Shown one piece after another: positions 56,854 through 64,000 of a DNA stretch of 64,000 nt. The DNA comes from Streptomyces uncialis. Lineage in GTDB: Bacteria > Actinomycetota > Actinomycetes > Streptomycetales > Streptomycetaceae. Location: contig NZ_CP109583.1 of the NCBI RefSeq assembly GCF_036250755.1, forward strand, positions 5,665,501 through 5,729,500, given 5' to 3'. Both the position numbers and the translations under genes were made by a program. How positions within the stretch are numbered: position 1 is the first letter of the stretch; the number at the start of each line of letters is the position of its first letter. Under the pieces are notes generated by a model. It saw only the letters and a program-made list of their open reading frames with translations, made no database searches and was not told the origin of the DNA.

Positions 56854-57680
56854 CCGACGGCGGGCACGCGGGGCGGTCCGGCCGCGGCGGCCGGACCGCG
56901 CGGCGGTGGGTGGCGGCGCTGCTCGCCGTCGCCGCGGTCGGTCCGGGGCTCGGCGGCTGCGCGCAGTCCGTCGACCCGATCGAACGGCTCGGCCGCAAGG
57001 CCGCGGAGAAGGTGCGGTCGGCGGCGGGGCCGACCGCGGGCGCCGGTACGGAGGCGTACCGGCGCTGGGGGCTGTCCGCGCCGCCCGCCCCCGCGCCCTC
57101 CCCGCGCGCCCTCGCCCTGCCGGACGGGGACGGGGGCGGGCCGCCCGTGCTCGACCGGGTGCCCACCCGGGACCCGGTGGTCTTCCTCGTGTTCGGCGAC
57201 GGCGCGGGGAAGGACCCCCGGTTCGCCGCGCTGGTCGGTGAACTCCGGCTGCCGGTCACGGTGTTCCTCACGGACCGGGTGCTGGGGCCCGGGTACGGGC
57301 GGCTGCGGTCCGCCGGGGCGGACGTGGAGAACCACACGCTCGACCATCCGCATCTGCCGGGGCTGCCCGCGGCCGGGCAGCGGGCGGAGATCTGCGGGCA
57401 GCGGGACAAACTGAAGGAGCGGTTCGGGGTGCGGTCGTCGATGCTGAGGCCGCCGTACGGCGCGTTCGACGCGGTGACCCTGCGGGTGGCCTCGGAGTGC
57501 GGGGTGTCCGTCGTCGTGCGGGGGCGGGGGGTCGGTGGGGGGCCCTTGCGGGCGGGGGACATCGTGGTGGTGGAGCCGGACGCGGGGGGTGTGGCGTCGC
57601 CCACGGAGGCGACGGTCGCCCTCCTCCGGGATCTCCACGCCCGGCGGCTCGCCCCGGCCCGCCTCGCGGACTACGTCTGA
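56850..57680 (+). CDS. NodB-like lipoprotein paralogue, catalytic base missing
   Basis: 276 residues, GTG start overlapping the previous stop. Lipobox GPGLGGC with Cys37. It aligns with its neighbour, but motif 1 reads FLVFGDGAGKD: the catalytic base Asp is Gly116, while the metal Asp117 and NHTLDH His162/His166 remain, as does RPPYG. The C-terminus lacks the LTHF-type motif (DIVVVEPDAGG instead). Probably an inactive binding paralogue. It is coupled to the active copy. Confidence 0.88.
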   Translation: MTDGGHAGRSGRGGRTARRWVAALLAVAAVGPGLGGCAQSVDPIERLGRKAAEKVRSAAGPTAGAGTEAYRRWGLSAPPAPAPSPRALALPDGDGGGPPVLDRVPTRDPVVFLVFGDGAGKDPRFAALVGELRLPVTVFLTDRVLGPGYGRLRSAGADVENHTLDHPHLPGLPAAGQRAEICGQRDKLKERFGVRSSMLRPPYGAFDAVTLRVASECGVSVVVRGRGVGGGPLRAGDIVVVEPDAGGVASPTEATVALLRDLHARRLAPARLADYV

Positions 57681-58320
57681 CTCCGCGGGTCGCCTTCGCT
57701 TGCGCTTCCGAGGTCTGTCCGGCGGGGCGAACTTGTCCCTGTGCGGGTCGCTCGGTGGGTGCGCAGTTCCTCGCGCCCCTGGGTACTCGGTGCTGGGCGT
57801 ACTTCGTTCCTGTGCCGTCGCTCGTCGTTTTCGCGCAGTTCCCCGCGCCCCTATCGGGGCGCCATCTGCTGGTTCTTCGGGTCGGGGCCGGTCGGGATTC
57901 TCCGTCCTCGATCCGACACGCTCGGTACGACGTTCAGCGGAGCTACTGAAGAGCATCGGAGTCTGCGGGCAGAGATTCCCGCCCACCCCCTCCCGCAGCC
58001 GAGCGAGTCCGCGAGGAGGGTGGTTCCGCAGACGACGGACAACATGATGGGGCGCCCCCAAAGGGGCGCGGGGAACTGCGCAAAAACGAGGGCGACCCGC
58101 ACCCGAAGTGGCGACCGTAATGGGGCACCACCCAGGGGCGCGGGGAACTGCGCACCCACGGACGTACCCGCACCGGGACAAGTTCGTCCACCCGGACAGA
58201 CCTCAGAGGCGCAAGCGAAGGCGACCCGCACAGGGACGAAGTGGGCTCGGCGTAAGGGGCCTGGGGGTGGCCTGAGGGGGCGCGGACCGGGGCTGACGGG
58301 GGGCGCGAACACCTCGGCGC
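57681..58320. repeat. Dispersed repeat array upstream of groES
   Basis: Core copies near 57759, 57834, 58062 and 58135 flank one long block (57865-58003). The TTCGCTTGCGCTTCCGAGGT segment opens the array. No gene is present between the deacetylase pair and the groES promoter. Confidence 0.8.
57865..58003 (+). repeat. Long repeat block, copy 4
   Basis: GGTCGGGATTCTCCGTCCTC, GAAGAGCATCGGAGTCTGCG, GGCAGAGATTCCCGCCCACC and CCCTCCCGCAGCC in the same order as copies 1 and 3. Confidence 0.85.
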
Positions 58321-58354
58321 GACACTTTCGCGTACCGCCCGAGAGGGCGGCGCG

Positions 58355-58381
58355 TTGGCACTCCGCTTGACCGAGTGCTAA
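58355..58381. promoter_or_regulatory. CIRCE element 1 (HrcA operator)
   Basis: TTGGCACTC-N9-GAGTGCTAA, one mismatch from the CIRCE consensus. It overlaps the -35 TTGACC (58367-58372) of the groES promoter, whose -10 is TAGTCT (58391-58396, 18-bp spacer). Confidence 0.93.
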
Positions 58382-58396
58382 TCACAGTCATAGTCT
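58367..58396 (+). promoter_or_regulatory. groES promoter
   Basis: TTGACC, 18-bp spacer, TAGTCT: a good vegetative promoter. Predicted transcription start near 58402, at the edge of CIRCE 2, giving a ~125-nt leader. Confidence 0.75.
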
Positions 58397-58401
58397 CGGT
58401 T

Positions 58402-58428
58402 CTGGCACTCTCCACAGGTGAGTGCCAA
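58402..58428. promoter_or_regulatory. CIRCE element 2 (HrcA operator)
   Basis: CTGGCACTC-N9-GAGTGCCAA. It begins 20 bp after CIRCE 1 and covers the predicted start point, so the two operators bracket the -10 box. Confidence 0.9.
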
Positions 58429-58525
58429 CAGCGACGGGCAGATCCGGCACCCGCGACGACGGATCGACCTGGTCGCCACCTCAGACAGTTAACCCCGTGA
58501 GATCTCCGAAGGGGGAGGTCGGATC

Positions 58526-58834
58526 GTGACGACCACCAGCTCCAAGGTTGCCATCAAGCCGCTTGAGGACCGCATTGTGGTCCAGCCGCTCGACGCCGAG
58601 CAGACCACGGCCTCGGGCCTGGTCATTCCGGACACTGCCAAGGAGAAGCCCCAGGAGGGCGTCGTCCTGGCCGTGGGCCCGGGCCGTGTCGAGGACGGCA
58701 AGCGCGTCGAGCTCGACGTCGCCGTCGGCGACGTGGTGCTCTACAGCAAGTACGGCGGCACCGAGGTGAAGTACAACGGCGAGGAGTACCTCGTCCTCTC
58801 GGCCCGCGACGTGCTCGCGATCATCGAGAAGTAA
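58526..58834 (+). CDS. groES: Co-chaperonin GroES
   Basis: 102 residues, GTG start after [44 protein letters not shown] (mobile loop) is conserved. It caps the GroEL ring. Heat-shock control through HrcA/CIRCE is strongly indicated. Confidence 0.97.
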   Translation: MTTTSSKVAIKPLEDRIVVQPLDAEQTTASGLVIPDTAKEKPQEGVVLAVGPGRVEDGKRVELDVAVGDVVLYSKYGGTEVKYNGEEYLVLSARDVLAIIEK

Positions 58835-58960
58835 TTCACTCAGCGCCGACTCCCCAGAGTCATGTGCTTGTGAGCCGCGCCCCTGGCCGCCCGCGATATG
58901 CCGCCGGGTTTCCAGGGGCGCGCCTCGTTCACCGCATTACGCAGTTTCTGAGAGGGCTGA

Positions 58961-60595
<1,635 letters not shown>

Positions 60596-61294
60596 TCGCT
60601 TCCGCGACCTCAGCAGTACCCAGGCCCCGGGCCCGGACCCCCACACCGGGGGCCCGGGCCCGCAGCCGTTCCCCCCGCCCCCAGGTTTTCCCGGGTTGGC
60701 GCACTTGTCCCCGTGCGGGCCGTTCGTGGGTGCGCAGTTCCCCGCGCCCCTGGATGCTGCCCCCTTGCGGTCGCATTTCGGGTGCGGGTCCGCCCTCGTC
60801 TTTTGCGCAGTTCCCCGCGCCCCTGAAGGGGCACTCCTCTCCTCCCGCAGTCGCTCGGCTACGGGAGGGGGTGGGCGGGAATCTCTGCTCGCAGACTCCG
60901 ATGCTCTTCAGTAGGGCAACTGGACGTGTTACCGAGCGTGTCGGATCGAGGACGGAGAATCCCGACCGGCACCGACCCGAAGAACCGGCCGGACGCGCCC
61001 CAAAGGGGCGCGGGGAACTGCGCGAAAACGACGAGCGACGGCACAGGAACGAAGTTCGTCCAGCCGGACGGACCTGGGAAGCGCAAGCGAAGGCGACCCG
61101 CGGGGAACTGCGCGAAAACGACGAGCGACGGCACAGCAACGAAGTTCGTCCAGCCGGACGAACCTGGGAAGCGCAAGCGAAGGCGACCCGCGGGGAACTG
61201 CGCGAAAACGACGAGCGACGGCACAGCAACGAAGTACGTCCAGCCGGACGGACCTCAGAAGCGCAAGCGAAGGCGACCCGCTGGACGGACCCGG
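60596..61294. repeat. 699-bp gap: repeat array with 90-bp tandem units
   Basis: Core copies near 60735, 60806, 61002, 61100 and 61190 with a long block at 60859-61000. Between 61009 and 61290 a unit of exactly 90 bp (landmark CGCGAAAACGACGAGCGACG at 61021, 61111 and 61201) is repeated three times with few changes. No gene. Confidence 0.88.
60859..61000 (-). repeat. Long repeat block, copy 5 (inverted)
   Basis: Same orientation as copy 2: GTGGGCGGGAATCTCTGCTC, GACTCCGATGCTCTTCAGTA, GAGGACGGAGAATCCCGACC, running into a hairpin and core at about 60996-61020. The bases before it (TACGGGAGG) differ from the other copies. Confidence 0.85.
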
Positions 61295-62068
61295 CTAACG
61301 GGGACCGTACGTGCGGCCCGTGCGGGACGTGACCCCGCCCAGCAAGGGGCGGGGCGCCAGCTTCGCGAGGCCCATCAGCGCCTTGTAACGGGGATCCGGG
61401 ACGGACACGACCTTCCCGTGCGCGAGATCGGACAGCGCCGCCGCGACCACCTTGTCCGCGTCCAGCCACATCCACCTGGGGATGTTGTCCGTCCCCATCC
61501 CGGCCCGCTGATGGAACTCGGTGCGTACGAACCCGGGGCACAGCGCCATGAGCCGCACCCCCGACCCCGCGAGATCCTTCGCCGCGCCCTGGGTGAACTG
61601 GACCACCCACGCCTTCGACGCCCCGTACGTCCCACGAGGAAGGAACGCGGCGACCGAGGCGACATTGACCACGGCCCCCCGGCCCCGCTCCCGCATCGCC
61701 CCGCTCGCCGCGGAGGTCAGCCGGAGCACCGCCTCGCAGTGCACCTTCAGCATGGTCAGCTCATCGGCCATCGGGACGTCCAGATAGCGGCCCTTGTTGC
61801 CGAAGCCCGCGTTGTTGACCAGCAGGTCGACCGGCCGCCGCTGGTCCGTGAGCCGCTCTGCGACGCCCTCGATCCCGCTGTCCGTCGAGAGGTCGCCCGT
61901 CAGTACCTCGGCCTCGATCCCGTGCCGGTCGTGCAGCTCGGTGGCCTGCTCACGCAACCGCTTCGTATCGCGTGCCACCAGCACCAGGTCATGCCCCTGG
62001 GCGGCCAGCCGCCGGGCGAACGCGGCACCGATACCCGCGGTGGAACCTGTGATCAGAGCCGTAGTCAT
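61295..62068 (-). CDS. SDR-family oxidoreductase
   Basis: 257 residues. Rossmann TGSTAGIGAAFA (7-18), Asp/Arg for NADP in LVARDTKRL, NNAGFGNKG, and active-site Ser (NVASVAAF) with YGASK. The classical short-chain dehydrogenase fold. Substrate unknown. It may be co-transcribed after the multicopper oxidase 9 bp upstream (both minus strand). Confidence 0.9.
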   Translation of the reverse strand: MTTALITGSTAGIGAAFARRLAAQGHDLVLVARDTKRLREQATELHDRHGIEAEVLTGDLSTDSGIEGVAERLTDQRRPVDLLVNNAGFGNKGRYLDVPMADELTMLKVHCEAVLRLTSAASGAMRERGRGAVVNVASVAAFLPRGTYGASKAWVVQFTQGAAKDLAGSGVRLMALCPGFVRTEFHQRAGMGTDNIPRWMWLDADKVVAAALSDLAHGKVVSVPDPRYKALMGLAKLAPRPLLGGVTSRTGRTYGPR

Positions 62069-62077
62069 GGGGCAAGG

Positions 62078-63601
62078 TTAGTGTCCGCCGTGGTCCCCGG
62101 CCTCCGGCGCGCGTGCCGTACCGCCCGGCTCGACCACCACGAACTGGCCCATCATGCCCCGGTCCTCATGGCTCAGCAGATGACAGTGGAACATGTACGG
62201 GGTGTCCTCGTCGGCGGTCCCGTCGAACCGCAGGACCAGCCGCATCCGTGAACCGCTCGGGATCAGCACGGTGTCCTTGCGGCCCCGCAGCGCGGGCGGC
62301 GGAGTGCGCCCGTCCACGTCCAGTACCCGGAACTGCACGTCGTGGACATGGAAGTTGTGCGGCATCCCGTTGTCGTTGCGCACCGTCCAGGTCTCGGTGG
62401 TGCCCCGGGTGACGACCTCGTCGATCCGGTCCATGTCCATCGGCTTGTCGTTGATCCCGGTCAGCGCGAGATCGAAGTGGCGCTCCTTCACGGAGTCCGC
62501 CGTGTCCGGGAGTTCCGGTGCGGTCAGCCGGTCCGGCAGGGCGGGGGAGGGGCGCAGGGTCCGCGCCGCGCGCAGTTGCAGGATGTCGAAGGAGTCGTGG
62601 CCGCCGCCGAACCGCCGCTCCAGGGCTCCCGCGTAGCCGTCGCGCAGCGGGAAGCTCCGCAGCACGGTCCGCTCACCGGGGACCATCCGTACGACGATCT
62701 CCGCGCGCTCACCGGGCGACAGCCGTATCCGCCGCTGCTCCACGGGCCGCTCCAGCAGTCCGCCGTCCGTCGCGATCTGGTCGAAGGCGCGGTCGTCGGG
62801 GAAGCCGAAGTCGTAGGTGCGGGCGGTGGAGGCGTTGAGCAGCCGCAGCCGGACCCGCTCGTCGGCGACCTCGCGGTACGGGTCGAGGGTGCCGTTGACC
62901 ATGACGCGGTTGCCGAGGAAACCGACGCCCTGGAATCTGCGGTGGGCGTGGTCGAACCGGTCGCCGTCGAAGCGGACGTCCTGCACGATCACCGGCAGAT
63001 CGTCCACGCCGTACCGTTTCGGCAGCGGAAGGCGGCCGGACTCCTCGTCGTCCAGCAGGAACATCCCCGCGAGCCCGCGCTGGACATGCTTCTCCGTCGA
63101 ACCGTGCAGGTGCGGGTGGTACCAGAGGGTGGCCGCGGGCTGTTCGACCGTCCAGTGCGGGGACCAGCGTCCGCCCGCGCGGACCGTCTGGTGCGGGCCG
63201 CCGTCCATCTCGGCGGGCAGCCGCATCCCGTGCCAGTGCACGCTGGACGCCTCGGGGAGGGTGTTGCTCACCTCGACCCGTACCTTCTCACCGCGTGCGG
63301 CCCGCAGGGTCGGTCCCAGATGGGCGCCGTTGAACCCCCAGGTCGGAGTGGGCCGGCCGGGCCGGAACTCCGTGGTGCCCTGACGCATCCGCAGGTCGAA
63401 GACCCGGGTGCCGTCCCGGTCCACCCGGGAGGCCGCGAGCGGCGGTACGGCCATCTCGTCGCGGAAGACGGTGCCGCCCGCGGTACTCACCTCCACGTCG
63501 TGCCACAGCCACAGCGCGGTCGCGCCGACGGCCACGACAAGGACGGAGGTGACGACTCCGAGGACGACGAGAACACGGCGGACACGCGGCCATTTGGACA
63601 T
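62078..63601 (-). CDS. Multicopper oxidase, membrane-anchored
   Basis: 507 residues from the ATG at 63601 (MSKWPRVRRVLVVLG); earlier starts give an unlikely Pro/Arg-rich extension. One N-terminal helix (~8-32) is a signal or anchor. Copper sites: SSVHWHGMR, LWYHPHLHG, MPHNFHVHDVQF and MFHCHLLSHEDRGMM, which together supply types 1, 2 and 3 copper, with Met as T1 ligand. Bilirubin-oxidase/CotA-like three-domain layout. May oxidise phenols or Cu(I). Confidence 0.92.
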   Translation of the reverse strand: MSKWPRVRRVLVVLGVVTSVLVVAVGATALWLWHDVEVSTAGGTVFRDEMAVPPLAASRVDRDGTRVFDLRMRQGTTEFRPGRPTPTWGFNGAHLGPTLRAARGEKVRVEVSNTLPEASSVHWHGMRLPAEMDGGPHQTVRAGGRWSPHWTVEQPAATLWYHPHLHGSTEKHVQRGLAGMFLLDDEESGRLPLPKRYGVDDLPVIVQDVRFDGDRFDHAHRRFQGVGFLGNRVMVNGTLDPYREVADERVRLRLLNASTARTYDFGFPDDRAFDQIATDGGLLERPVEQRRIRLSPGERAEIVVRMVPGERTVLRSFPLRDGYAGALERRFGGGHDSFDILQLRAARTLRPSPALPDRLTAPELPDTADSVKERHFDLALTGINDKPMDMDRIDEVVTRGTTETWTVRNDNGMPHNFHVHDVQFRVLDVDGRTPPPALRGRKDTVLIPSGSRMRLVLRFDGTADEDTPYMFHCHLLSHEDRGMMGQFVVVEPGGTARAPEAGDHGGH

Positions 63602-63897
63602 GACCCGAGCGTTCCGGCGGGACGGGGGACCGGACATCGGGGCGGCCCCTGGCCCGGCCCGGACACCGGACCGGGGTGCCGCCGGGGTTCTCCCTGAGCC
63701 GTCCCGGACGCCCCCGGGGTTCCGGTGGGCGGTCGGGCGCTCGCCGTGCTGGTCGGCGGGGGTCGGTGGGCGGTCAGCCGCCGGACGGGACGGCTCGGGG
63801 TCGCCCCCTACGGCGGTCCGTCCCGGCTGTTCAAAGGGTCGGCGCAGGAATTCGTCCGGCATCCAAGGTTGTCTTATGCCCGCGTTATGCTCGAAGG

Positions 63898-64000
63898 GTG
63901 ATCGAAGCCCGTCATCTCCGTGTCCTGCGCGCGGTCGCGACCACCGGTTCCTTCTCGGCGGCGGCCCGCGAGCTGGGCTGCACCCAGCCGGCCGTCAGCC
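63898..64000 (+). CDS. LysR-family regulator (5' end only)
   Basis: Partial: 34 residues from GTG at 63898, MIEARHLRVLRAVATTGSFS then AAARELGCTQPAVS, the classic LysR winged-HTH start, running off the right edge. TATGCT (63886-63891) ends 6 nt before the GTG without an RBS, so it may be leaderless. Divergent from the multicopper oxidase across ~296 bp, which it might control. Confidence 0.85.
   Translation, partial: MIEARHLRVLRAVATTGSFSAAARELGCTQPAVS

Noticed and set aside
61021..61290. The three 90-bp units as a CRISPR array
   Set aside because: Units repeat end to end with no variable spacers of constant length, and no cas genes are near.

Overview
The window is a high-GC chromosomal segment that reads as Streptomyces: strong codon-3 GC bias, many GTG starts, ribosomal proteins of streptomycete length and extension (L23 with an Ala/Lys-rich N-terminus, S3 with a Gly/Arg-rich tail), no rpsD inside the alpha operon, and the order S10-spc-alpha / rplM-rpsI-glmM / coaA-glmS-acpS-nnr-alr / tsaE-tsaB-rimI-tsaD / groES-groEL typical of the genus. 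No rRNA, tRNA, CRISPR, insertion sequence or prophage genes were seen.

Layout. Bases 1-13.9 kb are an accessory block: a PD-(D/E)XK-type hypothetical protein running off the left edge, an HTH protein, membrane and anti-sigma-like ATPase proteins, a divergent MFS transporter / CGNR zinc-finger regulator pair with mirrored operator-like repeats, an orphan FxLD-type methyltransferase, a DUF6879 / XRE-HTH / four-fold DUF397 cluster, and a three-gene cassette of a WXG/ESX-like small protein, a DUF1023 alpha/beta hydrolase and a lipoprotein. From 14.3 to 31.4 kb lies the S10-spc-alpha superoperon with secY, adk, map, infA, rpmJ and rpoA, broken by strong hairpins at rpsQ/rplN, rplO/secY, infA/rpmJ and rpsK/rpoA and closed by a terminator after rplQ. 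From 31.5 to 51.6 kb come truA, a collagen-like membrane protein, rplM-rpsI, glmM, DUF389, coaA (divergent from glmS), acpS, nnr, alr, an alpha/beta hydrolase, tsaE, an iron-box-preceded small ORF, tsaB-rimI-tsaD: cell-wall precursor supply (GlmM, GlmS, Alr), CoA/ACP activation (CoaA, AcpS), NAD(P)HX repair (Nnr) and the tRNA t6A machinery (TsaB/D/E). From 51.6 kb to the end: a TetR/MFS efflux pair, a THUMP-like methyltransferase, two tandem polysaccharide-deacetylase lipoproteins (the second lacking the catalytic base), groES-groEL under a double CIRCE, an SDR, a multicopper oxidase and the start of a LysR regulator.

The most unusual non-coding signal is a dispersed GC-rich repeat family that fills nearly every large intergenic gap from 26 to 61 kb and is absent from the first 26 kb. 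It has a core (GCGCAGTTCCCCGCGCCCC, either strand), a frequent perfect hairpin, a longer conserved block present five times in both orientations, and local tandem expansions of 168, 161 and 90 bp. A second theme is leaderless transcription: several housekeeping genes (glmS, coaA, acpS, nnr, tsaB, probably tsaE) have a -10-like hexamer 6-8 nt before the start codon and no ribosome-binding site.
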